This document shows, one piece after another, positions 20,567 through 33,384 of a stretch of DNA of 64,000 bases. The stretch comes from Megascapheus bottae (taxonomy: Eukaryota; Chordata; Mammalia; Rodentia; Geomyidae): the NCBI GenBank assembly GCA_024803745.1, contig JANJXV010000043.1:3941518-4005517 (forward strand). Reading direction: 5' to 3'. The notes beneath the pieces are model-generated. The model did no database searches. It was not told the DNA's origin and saw only the letters and a list, made by a program, of their open reading frames with translations. How positions within the stretch are numbered: the first letter of the stretch is position 1; every line of letters starts with the position of its first letter. Both the position numbers and the translations under genes were made by a program.

Positions 20567-20989
20567 AGTCTGATTCTTCCAGTATAGTCTGATTCTTCCA
20601 GTCTGTATGAACCATACTGTGTTCTCTTTCTGTCAGGGATGTGTGAATTAGGAAGCTCCTATATGACATTGCTTTCTCCATTGCCAGTATCCATTAAGCC
20701 GCCTTGGAGCCAAAGGCTATTGATTTATGTTGAATGGAGAAAGGAATAGGAGCTGAATGCACTGATTATGATCCAGTAGAGACAAATCCTGAAGAACAGG
20801 GGGAGGACTGGTTATTGCCAAAAGTGGTTCTTCATGAGGAAAACCAGTTTAATAGTTTCCGTTGTAAGCTGGAAGAATACCAGCATGCAACAGTTAAGCT
20901 GTGATAATCATGATTACACTGGACACAGTTGGCTGCAGCCTGGGCAGGACATTCCAGAGTCTAATTGCCAACCACCCCACAAAGTCAGA
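20567..20989. other. Unassigned sequence
   Basis: Nothing recognised beyond a short tandem 'tagtctgattcttccag' pair at 20567-20600. Confidence 0.4.
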
Positions 20990-21095
20990 AATGAAGCTGT
21001 AGGCTCAACGGGTAGAGTGCCAGCCTTGAGCAAAGTATCTCATGCACAGTTCCAGGCCCTAAACTCAAGCTCCACTACTGGTACAACAACAAAAA
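20990..21095 (+). repeat. Partial ID-like SINE
   Basis: 'ctcaacgggtagagtgccagccttgagcaaag' and 'ccaggccctaaactcaagc' match the right half of the dimeric SINE. Confidence 0.7.
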
Positions 21096-21905
21096 CCATG
21101 ATTTGTTGTCCATGGTCACCACAGCGTGTCATTCTGTACTCTCCTTCTCTTTTGTACTCCTTTGTGAAATCATAGACAATAGCATCTATCGTGGCCTAAA
21201 ATGGTTACATACCTTGCTTCCTATGAACTCCAGTGTGAAGAAGGTGGGGTTTGTAAGGATGCATATGGGGAAGAAAGTCACCACAATATCCTGGATGAGC
21301 GAGGAGGAGTTCTGCAATGCAAAGATATGAGTTATGTATTGCATGTAATTTCTGTCATATGATCTACATATGATGTTACCGGAATATATGTTTGAAGTTA
21401 CTTGTAGAATTATTGCTGTTGTTGTCATTACTTGTCAGAAATTAACATTAGAATGAATAAACATGCCAATTATTAAATGTGAATTATTAAACTTAAAAAT
21501 CAATAAAACATCTAGTATTAAAATAAAGTAAATGATCTTGTGAAATTAACTACAGATCATTAGGTAGAGAAGAATGAAGAGACAGGTGGGCAATTAGGAT
21601 AGAAGTTGTTATTGATCACAATTCATCGTACTTGTAACCTAGGATGCCGAATTGAAACCTCTTTGTACAACGATATGATGATGATGATGATGATGTTGAT
21701 GATAATGATGAAACCCCTTTGCACTGCTCCTTAAAGATACTTCTTTAAATGGGAATGTAAGAATAAGCAGTCCCTATCAATTATGTCTATTATATCAAGC
21801 ACATCTCTTAGGACAATCACTTTAAGATTGTGGACCAAACTATTTTGACATGTATATGGAGGAAAATTAATATTTATCTCTCATATATACCAAAATGCTC
21901 AGTAG
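21096..21905. other. Unassigned sequence with a short (GAT)n run
   Basis: Only the GAT-type microsatellite at 21675-21711 is recognisable. Confidence 0.5.
21675..21711. repeat. (GAT)n microsatellite
   Basis: Imperfect ATG/GAT triplets. Confidence 0.85.
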
Positions 21906-21907
21906 TG

Positions 21908-24452
21908 GGTAAGATCAAACGGGATTCATCACAGGGAGGCAAAGCTGGTTCAACATACGCAAATCAATTAATATAATTCAACACATCAACAGGAGCAAGG
22001 ACAAAAATCACATGATTGTCTCAATAGATGCAGAAAAGGCATTTGACAGGATCCAACACCAATTTATGTTAAAAGCACTGGAGAAATAGGAATCCATGGA
22101 ATATTCCTCAATATAACAAAGGCTGTGTTTCACAAACCCACTGTTAGTATTATATTTAATGGTGAAAATCTAAAGCCATTCCCTCTAAAATCAGGAACAA
22201 GACAAGGATGCCCACTCTCTCCACTCCTCTTTATCATAGTATTAGAATTCCTAGGGAGCGCAATAAGGCAAGAAGCAAGCATAACGGGGATCCAAGTAGG
22301 GAAAGAGGAAGTAAAACTATCCCTCTTTGCAGATGACATGATTCTGTATTTAAAGAATCCTATCAACTCTACTCCCAAGCACCTTGCGCTGACTCAAAAC
22401 TTTGGAAGTGTAGCAGGCTATAAAATGAACCCTCAAAAATCAACTGCCTTCCTCTATGAAAACAGTGAGAGGAACGAGGCAATAATCAAGAAAGCAACTC
22501 CTTTCACAATAGCCTCAAAGAAAATAAAGTACCTAGCAATTAGCTCAACTAAGAATGTAAAGAACTTTTTGATGAAAACTTTAAAACCCTAAAAAAGGAA
22601 ATTAAAGCAGAACTAAGGAAATGGAAAAACCTCCCTTGCTCCTGGATTGGAAGAATCAACATTGTGAAAATGACAAACTTGCCAAGGGCTATCTACAAAT
22701 TCAACGCAATACCCATCAATATCCCAATGGCATTCTTTAAAGAAATAGAAGAGGCAATTCAAAATTTCATATGGAATAATAAAAGACCCCGTATAGCAAA
22801 AACACTTCTTAGCAGGAAGAACAGCGAAGGAGGAATTTCAATTCCAAACTTTAGACTTTATTACAGGGCTATAATTATCAAAACACCTTGGTACTGGCAC
22901 AAGAACAGGCCTGAAGATCAATGGAATAGAACTGAGTACACAGATATTAAACCACAGACCTGTGGCCACCTAATCTTTGACAAGGGAGCCAAAAAAATAG
23001 AATGGAAGAAAGACAGTTTCTTCAAAAAGTTGTGCTGGCAGAACTGGTTAAGCACCTGCAGAAAGCTAAAGTTGGATCCTTCTTTGTCACCCTGCACAAG
23101 AATTAACTCCAAATGGATCAAAGACCTGGAGGTAAATGCTGACACACTAAAAACTCTACAGGAAGGAATAGGAGATACACTAGGCCTCCTTGCACAGGCC
23201 GAAACTTTCTTAATAACGACAAAAAATCACAACAAATCAGAGATAGGCTGGATAAGTGGAACTGTATTAAACTGCGGAGCTTTTGTATGGCAAATGATAT
23301 AGCTAGTAAATTAATTAGGAAGCCTACAGAGTGGGAGAAGATCTTCACCAACCAAACAAGGGACAAAGGCCTCATATCTAAAATATATCAACAGCTCAAA
23401 AAATTGAATCACTCCAAAACTAACCTCCAAAGTAACAATCATCCCATTAAAAAATTGTCCAAAGACTTAAAGAAAGTCTTCTCTGAGGAAGAAACAAAAA
23501 TACCTTACAGACACATGAAGAAATGCAAATCAAAACAACTCTAAGATTCCACTTCACTCCAGTTAGAATGGCCAGGATCAGGAAAAGGAATAATAACAGA
23601 TGCTGGAGGGGATGTGGCCAGGAAGGATCCCTACTACAATTTTGGTGGGAGTGCAAACTCATTCAACCACTATGGAAAGCAGTATGGCAGTGCCTCAAAA
23701 GGCTAAACATAGAAGTCCCCTATGACCCAGCAATTCCACTACTTGGCATTTACCCAACCATCCAAAATCTAGGGCATACTAAATCCACTAGCACAACAAT
23801 GTTCATTGCAGCATTATTCTCCATAGCAAAGATATGAAATCAACCTAGATGTCCCTCAGTTGATGAATGGATCAACAAGTTGTGGTATTTGTACACAATG
23901 GAATTCTATGCTGCTGTCAGAAAGAATGACTTCGCCCCATTTGTTAGGAAATGGAAAGACTTAGAAAAAATCATATTAAGTGAAGTAAGCCAGACTCAAA
24001 GGAACATACGCTCAATGGTCTCCCTCATTTGTCATAATCAGTAGAAACCTTGGGATCTACTCGCAGAGATCTGCAATAGAGCAAAACCTTAATGCAATAA
24101 GGCCATATAATATGGAGCTAATTGAAAGGACCTCCAGGATATTGAAACGAAAGCCAAATAATGAATGATTGTTGTTCTTAATGTACTATGTTATCTCTCA
24201 TCTCCTTTGTTGTCCCTTGGGTATCTCATATTGTTACAGTATCTCACTTTGTTATCTGATATATTGAATTTGTTTGTATTTGGTTATTTGAAATTTGATA
24301 GGGGAGGGGGGAAACCAAGACTGGTGTGGGGGGAGGGTAATGGGTACCAAGACATGTGAAAGGGTACCAATGTATGAGAATTAATGCACCTTCTATCTTG
24401 CAAATATCATCTAACCCTTTTATTAATTACAATAAACGTATATTAAAAAATC
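21908..24452 (+). mobile_element. LINE-1 copy 1, 5'-truncated
   Basis: Starts inside ORF2 at the reverse transcriptase (QTGFITG-like block) and runs through the C-terminal zinc-knuckle region and the 3' UTR to an A-rich end. The RT active site FADD is at 22326-22337 and the preceding motif is the canonical TRQGCPLSP. Frame breaks near 22105, 22575, 23290 and 23530 make it inactive. It is the same family as the copies at 37.3-44.6 and 44.8-47.9 kb. Confidence 0.93.
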
Positions 24453-24834
24453 CCAGCATGAGAGCCACTCGGGGTCACAGTGTCAGCTCCTGAGTGTATA
24501 CTATATCCCTGGGTGATCAGTTCACCATCTACTTCCCAATAAATTCCCCTTTTTATATGAAAAAAAGGAAATTTTGCTTTAATTTCCCACAAACACCAAG
24601 AACATATTCATCCCATCTGTTAGCATTGCTTCCTGATGAAATAAGAGAAGACATGTGAAACACAGTCATCCCTGTCTCTGTTGCTACACACAATAGGTAT
24701 AAAAATGAAGCTCAAAAGGAATCATGGAGTTTTCTGGCAGGGAGGACGAGAAAGGCCTCGTAGAAGAGATCATTGTTGAGTTGGTGCTTGCAGGCTGTAT
24801 AGGCCATTATCAGATTTTAACAAATGGATAGTGT
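24453..24834. other. Unassigned sequence
   Basis: Nothing recognised between two LINE-1 3' ends. Confidence 0.4.
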
Positions 24835-25168
24835 CAATGAAAGGACCTCTAGGATATAGAAACAAAAGCCATATAATGAGTGATTGTTGTCCTTAATGTA
24901 CTATGTTATGTCTCATCTCTTTTGCTGTCCCATGGTTACCTCATATTGTTACAGTATCTCACCTTGTTATCTGAGATATTGGATATATTTGTATTTGGTT
25001 ATTTGTAACTGGATAGGGAAGGGGGAAAACAAGATGAGGGGTCGGGGTGTGGGGGAGTGAATTGGGGACCAAGACATGAGAAAGGGTATCAATGTATGTG
25101 AATTAATGCACCTCCTATCTGGCAAATATAATGTAACCCTTCTATTAATTACAATAAGAATATATGAA
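24835..25168 (+). mobile_element. LINE-1 3' UTR fragment
   Basis: About 330 bases matching the 3' UTR of copy 1 (24125-24440), with an A-rich end at 25150-25168. Confidence 0.9.
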
Positions 25169-25171
25169 AAA

Positions 25172-25412
25172 AAGTTGGTAAGCCAGCACTGGTGGCTCTC
25201 GCCTGTATTCCTATATACTCAGGAGGCTGAGATCTAAGGAGTGTGTTTGCAAGCAAGCCTGGGCAGGGAATTTTATGAAACTCTCATCTCCACTAAACTA
25301 CCAAAGAGGCTGGAAGTGCAGATGTTGGCTCAAGTGGTAGAGCACTAGCTCTTGCGAAAAGAAAGCTCTGGCACAGTGCCCAGACCCTGAGTCAAGCCCT
25401 AGAACTGCCACA
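25172..25412 (+). repeat. B1/ID-like dimeric SINE, complete
   Basis: Best reference copy here. Left half 'gccagcactggtggctctcgcctg...ggaggctgagatct', middle 'aagcctgggcagggaa', right half 'ggctcaagtggtagagcactagctcttgcg', end 'cagaccctgagtcaagcc'. It lies directly behind the LINE-1 tail. Confidence 0.88.
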
Positions 25413-25497
25413 AAAGAAGATGGAAGGGCAAAGAAATTAGGTATATAAGTCAACATAAACATGTGTTTCATGTCACAACTCTTAAAAATTTCTTCTG

Positions 25498-25606
25498 ACA
25501 GGCAGGGAACGTGGCATAGGGTTCCATTCCTCAGTACCACATAAACAGAAAAGTCCTGAAGTTGCTCGTGACTCAAGTTGTAGAATGCTAGCCTTGAGCA
25601 GAAGGA
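25498..25606 (+). repeat. ID-like SINE, partial
   Basis: 'ggttccattcctcagtaccac' and 'gactcaagttgtagaatgctagccttgagc'. Confidence 0.72.
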
Positions 25607-26179
25607 AAAAAATCACTGATGACCTCCAAAATACATTTCTAGGTTGTATCCATCAGTACCTCGAACAGGAAGAATAGGAACAAATTTAGAAATGTTGTGT
25701 TGCAAATATTATTGTTAGGTGAAAGCTTGAACTTGGTGCCTGGGTTCTGCTTCAGCTTTCATCGATTGTGTGTGTGTTTAGTTGCAAATAACAGTTTTAT
25801 GGGATTTCCAGCTGTGGCTGACCCCTTACAGTCGCTAGGATAGCACCCGTGGACCAACGGTACCTGGGTGTTAGTGTCTTGGGTAAGGGAAAAAATAATA
25901 AATGACCTTTCCTTGCAATTTTACACTCTCTCACATAACAGAAGGTTAACTGGCATGTAGAATATGGTTGAAACAAATGAAACAGCCTAAGATAAATCAT
26001 ATGAAAACTGTGTCTCATCGTTTATTGTTTTAATTATGGGGAGGCTCTGTGAACCCTGATGTCACTTCTGCAATCTGCTATAGCATACCACCACGTGCAT
26101 TTAACTGACATTTCTTAAAAAATTGCATTTCACATGAGTCATTGATGAGAGTTAAATATAAGTTATATTCTGTTTTTAA
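25607..26179. other. Unassigned sequence
   Basis: No gene or repeat recognised. Confidence 0.4.
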
Positions 26180-26415
26180 CATTTTTGTGCCAGTCCTTGT
26201 GGTTGAACGCAGGGATTAGACACTGCCCATGAGCTTTTTGGCTCATGTCCAGTGCTCCACTCAATGAGCCACAGTGCCACTTCCAGCCATTACTGAGTAG
26301 TCTATTGGAGATCAGATTCTCACAGACTTCCCTGCCCATGCTGGCTTAAAACCTGATCTTCCACTCACAGCATCCTGCGTAGCTAGGATCTCAGATTTGA
26401 GCCACCAGTGAAGCC
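26180..26415 (-). repeat. B1/ID-like dimeric SINE
   Basis: Inverted: 'ttgaacgcagggattagacactgcc', then 'cactcaatgagccacagtgccacttcc', ending 'gtagctaggatctcagatttgagccacc'. Confidence 0.75.
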
Positions 26416-27924
26416 TCGTTTTTGAGACATTTATTCTTCACTTGTTTGTGGACAGAACTTTCCATTTAAGACATTCATGTACATGGACAATGCATCTTAA
26501 ACCCAAACACACCTTCCAAAAATACTTCCTCTTCCCTCCCCCAACTGCTACATTAATATCCACACTTCCTTTTATACATGAACATTGAGTATTGTGACAA
26601 AATTCTTCCCTCTGTGTTCACTGATTCCATGTGATCCATTCCTTCTTGGTAGTCCCCTATGCAAGACACTGATATTTTAGGTATTTCTTTTCTGAATTGT
26701 CTGGGAACTGTCCAAAGGGTTTACAAGGCAGAATGCCCTTCCTGTATAGGCTATAATTAGTCATACTTTTCATCTTGTCATCTCGGCATAGACTAGACCA
26801 GCTTTATTTAACAAAGGACATGTTTCAAAACTATTCTTTTAGGCCGTTGTTCTTCCGCACCCGCCATCCAAGTTAGTGGTTCCCTAGAGATGATGTGTTA
26901 GGCACCAGTTTGACAAATTGTGAGCTCTGCGAATTGTGCATCCACAATCATAGAAGAGCCTATTAACAGCCAGTCCCCTGACATCTCCCTAAATATATTC
27001 AATGCAATTCTCCTGGGTTGTCCTATTCATGGTCAACTGTGAGGATTGAGCCTGAGGTTTTCATACACTTCAGACATGGGACAATCTTTTCATCTGTACT
27101 TCATGGACATGACCCAACAGAGAAGCAACACAACCAAGTGTGTAGATTGTACCACAATATTCATACAAGCGTGCTTTCTGCAAGCTTCCTGGTGATTTAG
27201 AGTTTTCCTTTTTGTCTTGATATACAGTCTAATGTCTTAACTAAAGAGCAAAACAACTGCAAGTACTGTTTTTGCATAATGAAGACAAGCCAGCAGCTTG
27301 GTATTCTGTAAGAGGAGACCAAGGAATAGCAGTAGTGAAGAATGTAAGTTATTTCATTGTTCTGCTGAAGCTCACAGGAGTCGTACCTAAAATTTCTTAC
27401 TGTTTTCCTATAGTCTGCCTTGTTATCTAATAGAATATGATTGAACAACTATTTGCATGTAAGTGGTGGTAGATGGTTAGATAAAAAAAGCAACGTGAAT
27501 CTAACTTTCTATTTGTCTATTGTCACTGAATATACTGAATATTAAAAACTGGAAAATGATTGGTGAAAGACCTTGTTAGGCCCCCAATGAGAACCTGGGT
27601 ATGTGTCTCATTTCTCTCTGACTTTGAGGAAGAGAATACCAGATTCTTGTTTAGGGGATTATTGACTGATCACAAAACAGAACTGCAGGGGTCAAAGCTA
27701 GAAACCAGTATAGGAAGTGCAATAATCAGAAGACGATTGTAAAGGAAGAAATCCAACTACTAAGTGTCAACCAACATTGCCTAAATCTCAGGAATCCCTT
27801 GCTACATTGTCAGCAAATTTCTCAGTTCCTGAAAATACTTCAGGAAGAAGCAGGTATCATATCAGAGATCTTGATTTATTTATATGATGGAGACTTAAGA
27901 ATTCATGTTTTTTTAAGTATACTC
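26416..27924. other. Unassigned sequence (1.5 kb)
   Basis: No coding potential beyond chance short frames, and no repeat family recognised by eye. Confidence 0.4.
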
Positions 27925-28140
27925 CAGTCCCAGTCCTGCGGCTTCATACCTGGAATCCTAGCTACTTAACAGGCTGAGCTCCGTAGGTAGAAGTTCAAAG
28001 CCAGCATAGGCAGCAAAACCTGTGAGCTTCCATCTCCAATTAGCTACCAGGAAGTCAAAAGTTGAATTTCAAAAGTTTGAGTTTTTTTGGGCAGGAAAAC
28101 CTCAAGGCCTGTACCCAAGCCCAGAGTCAAAATACTAGGA
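27925..28140 (+). repeat. B1/ID-like SINE, diverged
   Basis: 'ggaatcctagctacttaacaggctgagctc' and 'caaagccagcataggcag' mark the 7SL-like half; the right half is poor. Confidence 0.65.
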
Positions 28141-28147
28141 TCCATAT

Positions 28148-28196
28148 GGGGAGAGGGGGGAGAGGGAGGGGAGGGAGGGAGGAAGGGAGAGACAGA
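28148..28196. repeat. Purine-rich (GGGA)n tract
   Basis: About 50 bases of G/A at the end of the SINE. Confidence 0.85.
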
Positions 28197-28545
28197 GAGA
28201 AAACAAGGATGCAGAAATCTTCTGGGAGCTTGCACGCACATTGGATGAAAATGAATTTCACAGATTAAAAAAAATTACTGCTGTGAATTACCCTGTAATG
28301 AAGAATAATATGTATTTTCTCTGATCAGAAAACACTGCCTATAATGTTCTAACATGCTTGAGTATCTACAGTGAATACATAAATGGGAATATATGAGACA
28401 TAAAGCAATCTAAGATTATTGTGTTTGTCACAACTGAAAAGTGTGGAAGAGAATGTCAATATCAACTATGCATATTTGAGTTCAAAATCATTCTGGAATT
28501 CTGACTTCTTCATTTTCTATTGCTCTCTCTTTTCATTGAATGTTT
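28197..28545. other. OR upstream sequence
   Basis: AT-rich. A splice-acceptor-like 'tttccaattaatgcag' (28544-28559) lies just before OR pseudogene 4, as expected for a receptor with a single coding exon and upstream noncoding exons. Confidence 0.45.
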
Positions 28546-28562
28546 CCAATTAATGCAGAGCT

Positions 28563-29490
28563 GTGCAATCTAACACACACATCTCAGAATTTTATCTCCT
28601 GGGATTCTCAGATGACCCCGAGCTACAACCCATGCTATTTGGACTCTTTCTGTCCATGCACCTGATCACTGTGCTCAGAAATCTGCTCATCATCCAGGCC
28701 CTCACCTCTGATCCCCACTTCCAAACCCCCATGTACTTCTTCTTCTCCATCCTCTCCTTAGCCGACATTGGCTTCACCTCCACCACCCTCCCCAAGATAG
28801 TGGTGGACATCCACACTCACAGCAGAGCCATCTCCTATGCGGGCTGACTCATCCAGGTGTTTGTTTTTCTTACTTTTGGTTGTATGGAAGTTTTGCTTCT
28901 TAGTGTGATGGCCTATGACCGATTTGTGGCCATCTGTCACCCCCTGAATTACCCTCTCATCATGAACCCTCGTCTCTGTGTCTCCTTGGTTCTGCTATCA
29001 TTTGTCACCAGCTTCTTGGATGTACAGATGCACGTGTGGATGGCATTACAAAAGACTGATTTCAAAGATGTGGAAATCCCAAGTTTCTTCTGTGACCCTC
29101 TCAAGTCCTGGAACTGTCCTCACACTCACTGATAATTTATTTAAATGTATTATTGGTAACATTTCCTGTTTCCTTCCTATCTTAGGGATCCTTTTGTCCT
29201 ATTACAAGACTATTTCTTCAGTGCTGACAATGTCATCTTCAAGTGGGAAGTACAAAGCCTTCTCCACATGTGGCTCTCACCTGTCAGTGGTCTGCTTATT
29301 CTTTGGGACCTTAATGAGGATCTACTTTGAGTCACCTCTGTCACATTCTCCCAGAGGCAGCGCTGTGTCCTCAGCAATGTACACAGTGGTCACTCTTCTC
29401 CTGAACCCCTTCATCTACAGCCTGAGGAACAATGACCTCAAAAGTGCCCTGAGCAGGTTGTACAAACTACGAACTGACAACAGCAGGTAG
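28563..29490 (+). pseudogene. Olfactory receptor pseudogene 4 (family-7-like)
   Basis: Nearly full length. The start position reads GTG (28563) where ATG is expected. Motifs in order: [30 protein letters not shown], then TGA at 28845-28847 where a cysteine codon is usual, an intact [13 protein letters not shown] (about 28908-28946), a frame break near 29100 in extracellular loop 2, KAFSTCGSHLSVV, and NPFIYSLRN (about 29405-29431). The frame closes with TAG at 29488-29490. Lesions: lost start, one nonsense codon, one frame break. Confidence 0.9.
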
Positions 29491-31094
29491 GAAGTTTATT
29501 TGTTATGTAGTTTTTGCACAAGCAACAAACTTGAGTATATAATCTGATAAATTCTACCTGTTTAAATACCTGATTATTCTAATTTCAGTAGTACAATCCA
29601 TCCTTAGAAAGCTCCTGGCTAAATCAGGATAGATTCCTAAAGGAGGAATGTATGATTTTAATGTTTAAATTGTTACTTTGTAAAGAATGATGAATGTCTG
29701 CAGATGGTGGGCCCAGCAAAGAATTTAGCAAGGATTGAGTGGCAAGTTTGTAATATAGACAATTTGCTCAATAAAATTGGGCAGAAACAGACATTTTTTC
29801 TTTATAAACAGACTTTGAAGTCATAACTTTGTAATTGGTAGCAAGATATCGTCCTTCCTGTCCTTTGGTTTTGAGTTATTTTAGACATATAACTAAGTCC
29901 CCTAATTGTTTCTTGTAATGCATTTTGTTATTTTAAAGGTGATATGTAGATGGGCTACCATAATCTAATTCAAGTAAAGAGTGCATTTCATTTGGGACAG
30001 TGTAATTCCTTCCTTCCCTTTCTTCCATAATATCTTTCAATGAGAACTGAAAATCTTGTTTCCTAGTGAAATTACGTGAGGATAGACAAATCTAATCCAC
30101 TGGGACCTACATTTGGTTCTAGGCTGCTTGATTTTCTGGGTACATGAACTCTATGATATGGGGGTCTCGTAATGCTTGAGTGAGCTGGAGGAAGCAGTGA
30201 AATAGCAATCCATTACATAATCTACAGGGATTTGAGTGGTTCCTTGGACAGAAAGTTGAGTTTTCATCCCAAATTCACTTGAAGATAAACCAAGAGTAAG
30301 GGACGTCGGCTTGGTCCAAGTATTGGCAGCCCCACACTTGGAGATTGAAGAAACTCCTGTATCATGCATAGTCGCATGCTCACCATCGACACACATGCAC
30401 AGAAACTATTTGTATAGGTTTCTAGTTATGGATATAGAGAGGTAGTACTTTTCTGATCCTTATATCTGTGCTATTCTAAGTATTATTCTAGGCACAATTA
30501 CAATTTCATAGATTGACATGGAAAGGAATGAGAACACCAGTGGGGTTTTCTGTCTAACACCATGTTTAAATTCAGGATCTCCTTACTATATCGCGTTTGT
30601 TCAGCTCTTGTTTACTCATTTGAACTACATCTCCAGCCTGTCTTTTTGCTGAATAATTAAAATATGTTTTCAAACAGTTTTTCTAACCAGACTGACTTTA
30701 TGAAATTCACAGGGTAGATAGAAAGTCCTGAAGATAAAAGAGTAAAATGCAAGTGACACTAGAAGCAAGTAAAAGTACACCTATGTCACTGACAAATATT
30801 CAAAAGAAGTGGTATGGCTTGGCTCTGATATTAACCTTCCCCAAATCCTGCACTTGTGATAAGCCATGCACAAGGAAGCCAGTTATGATTTTATGAGGTC
30901 CAAACCACTGCTTTGTATGCATTGGGCTGATACGTTACATCAGGCCACAGGAGGTTATCTAGGCTTATCTCTGAAGGCAAACTACTGGGCTATTCCTGAG
31001 AGGCTTATTTCCATAACACAGAAGGATGACATACTGTTGTGGGAAGGTAGATTCTGTAAGAATATAAATGTAAAAAAGTTTGAACTTTACTTAT
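29491..31094. other. Unassigned sequence with one SINE fragment
   Basis: Only a short inverted ID-like fragment near 30550-30645 ('aattcaggatct', 'catttgaactacatctccagcc') is suggested; the rest holds nothing I recognise. Confidence 0.4.
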
Positions 31095-31370
31095 TTAATG
31101 TTTTGAGGGTCATGGGGTTTGAACTTAGCCTGGGCACTGTCTCTGAGCTCTTAGGCTCAAGGCTATCACCCAATCCCTGGGCCTGGGATCTATCCCTGAG
31201 CTCTGAAGCTCAAGTCTACCACCATACCCTTGATGCAAGCCCCCCTCCCATTTTCTAGAGGTTAATTGTAGGTAAGAATCTTCGGTCCTTTTGTACCCCA
31301 GCTGGCTTTTAAACTTGATCCTCAGATCTCAGCCTCCCTGCTAGCTAGGTTAAGAGTGTGAACTTTGTTT
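31095..31370 (-). repeat. B1/ID-like SINE
   Basis: Inverted 'ttgaacttagcctgggcactgtctctgagctc' and 'cctcagatctcagcctccctgctagctagg'. Confidence 0.68.
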
Positions 31371-31759
31371 GAGTGCTTCTCCAGTATATCTTTAGTTGAT
31401 AGTTTTACTGTTGTTGATGGAAAGCATCTTTCTATCTATTCCCTACATTCATGAAAAAATTATTTTACTTCAACCATGTATATTTCACCTTCATAGACAA
31501 ACCATTAAAAATTTATAATAGTGGCTTTTCTCTTCTAGTAAATTATAGCTACACATAGCCTTAGACTGAGGGTAAAACATCACAACTTATAACTCTGGTT
31601 TTTGAAACACATACTACTTAATTGTGTTTCAAGTTTTCTAGCGTTTCACTGCTACTTAGGTCAGTTTTATATTGCAGACCAACCAGAAAAACTACATGAA
31701 TGAGTATTGTGTCTTCAGTACCAACGGACTGAGTAAGTAAATCTTTACAGTAGAAAATT
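31371..31759. other. Unassigned sequence
   Basis: AT-rich; nothing recognised. Confidence 0.4.
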
Positions 31760-31975
31760 AGGTGTTCCTGAGGTTTCCTTGCTTAAGGATGGTGCTTTAC
31801 CACTGAGTCAAAACTCTCATTCCCTCACTTTTTGGAGAGGGTATGAATTTTGAGGAGCTTACTTTATTAGGGAAAACAGGCCCCCGCTTCTCGCACAGCC
31901 TTGTTGGAACCATGAACTTCAGATTGCCATTTCCTGAGGAGCTAGGATTGCTAACTGGAGCCAAAGGTCATCTAT
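31760..31975 (-). repeat. B1/ID-like SINE, old
   Basis: Inverted remnants 'accactgagtcaaa' and 'cctgaggagctaggattgctaactggagcc'. Confidence 0.55.
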
Positions 31976-32110
31976 CTTTTCCTGTGTTTTGAACACATTT
32001 AATTACTTTCCCCTAATGAGAGGCCCACTGAGTAGACAGTACATCATTTGAGTCAAAGACACAAAGACAGAAGGAGATAGAGAAAGAGAAAGACAAAATG
32101 ATTGTGTGTG

Positions 32111-32113
<3 letters not shown>

Positions 32114-32169
<56 letters not shown>
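32114..32169. repeat. (TG)n microsatellite
   Basis: About 28 TG units. Confidence 0.95.
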
Positions 32170-32171
<2 letters not shown>

Positions 32172-32784
32172 TATGGCCTAACCAGATATTCCCTGTGATA
32201 TGAATTTCCCAGAATATATTGTAAGAATTCAATTCTGTTTTGGTAGATAAAAACTATTTCCTAGGTTTGGACAGCCTAATACACTTTGTTAAGTACCAGG
32301 ACCAGAGCCCAAGAAATAAATTCACAAATAAATAGAGACAGCAATATAAAAACATTAAAATTATGTGATAAATAAGAGTTTAAAACATTTAAGTATATCC
32401 ATAAGATAGATGATTGGTACAAAGGCAGGGGACACAGGCTGTGGCCCTCACTGTGGGCTTCAGCCTGTGAGGTGGTAGAGACACACTGGAGCCAGGCAGT
32501 TTACCACCAGGCTGCTGGAGAAACCAGCACTTCCTGTCCATGAAAGCACTTGGAGGAGGGGCAGAGGGAAGAGGAGGAACACACAGAGGAGCACTTCCAC
32601 GGGCAATGGCACCACTTCTAGGGGCCTAACACATCTAAAGGGACCACCTGTGTCCTCACCCCACCCTTTTCACCTAGAGGGTTTAAACTAGCAGGTGTTT
32701 TCTAGAGATTGCCCATCATCTCACTCAGCACATCACATCACCAGCTCTGGAGCCAGCAGCACAGACCCCACTAAGCCCAGATTC
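32170..32784. other. Unassigned sequence
   Basis: The GC-richer part (32420-32700) contains no recognisable gene. Confidence 0.4.
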
Positions 32785-32970
32785 TCTTTCCTTTCCCCTA
32801 CAGTGCTGGACAGTGGGTGGGTGGTTGTGTGAGCCGTTCCCATGTCCCCTACTTCATTCTGCCGAACATCCAACACAAACCCAGATAAAGAGTCAGATAG
32901 GCTGTGTAAACTAGCTCAGAAGAAAATCCAATCCCCCTACTCAGCCTGCTTTCTACCTGACCAGAATCAA
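32785..32970. repeat. Duplicated block, copy 2 (paralogue of 13745-13960)
   Basis: Same order of shared phrases as copy 1. It lies about 120 bases upstream of the V2R fragment. Confidence 0.7.
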
Positions 32971-33084
32971 CCTTCCCACAGCAGAGCACACCCTAACCAT
33001 GTGTAATGGGAGGGTGGAGGAATTGGAGGTTACTGTTGATGGTCTACACTTTGGGGCCCAGCCTACAGGAGACACCTCGGGCTC

Positions 33085-33370
33085 CAGTTAGAAAGGGTTC
33101 CCTCACTGCCTTCTACTGTGTCCTGGGATACCTGGGCTCCCTGGCGCTGGCCAGCTTCATGGTGGCTTTTCTGGCCAGGAACCTGCCTGACACCTTCCAT
33201 GACGCCAAGTTCCTGACCTTCAGCATGCTAGTGTTCTGCAGTGTGTTGCCTACTTCCTGCCTGTCTACTACAGTGCCAAGGGGAAGGTGATGGTGGCTGT
33301 GGAGGTCTTCTCCATCTTGGCCTCCAGTGCAGGGATCCTGGGCTACAATTTTGCCACCAAGTGATATTGT
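33085..33370 (+). pseudogene. V2R vomeronasal receptor, last-exon fragment
   Basis: Reads as the membrane end of a class C receptor: a [21 protein letters not shown] block (TM5), ARNLPDTF and [14 protein letters not shown] (TM6), then after a frame break near 33245 [22 protein letters not shown] and SSAGILG (TM7). This is the conserved signature of V2R pheromone receptors; taste and calcium-sensing receptors differ here. A TGA at 33362-33364 replaces the cysteine codon usual after PK/TK. The large extracellular domain exons are not nearby. A SINE follows, so this is a decayed isolated exon. Confidence 0.8.
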
Positions 33371-33384
33371 CTTTTTTAAAAAAA

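Noticed and set aside
30866..31258. 130-codon plus-strand frame
   Set aside because: The second half runs into an inverted SINE and the first half has no recognisable domain.
33006..33290. Taste or calcium-sensing receptor instead of V2R
   Set aside because: The [16 protein letters not shown] and [22 protein letters not shown] blocks fit V2R receptors best; the other class C receptors diverge in this stretch.
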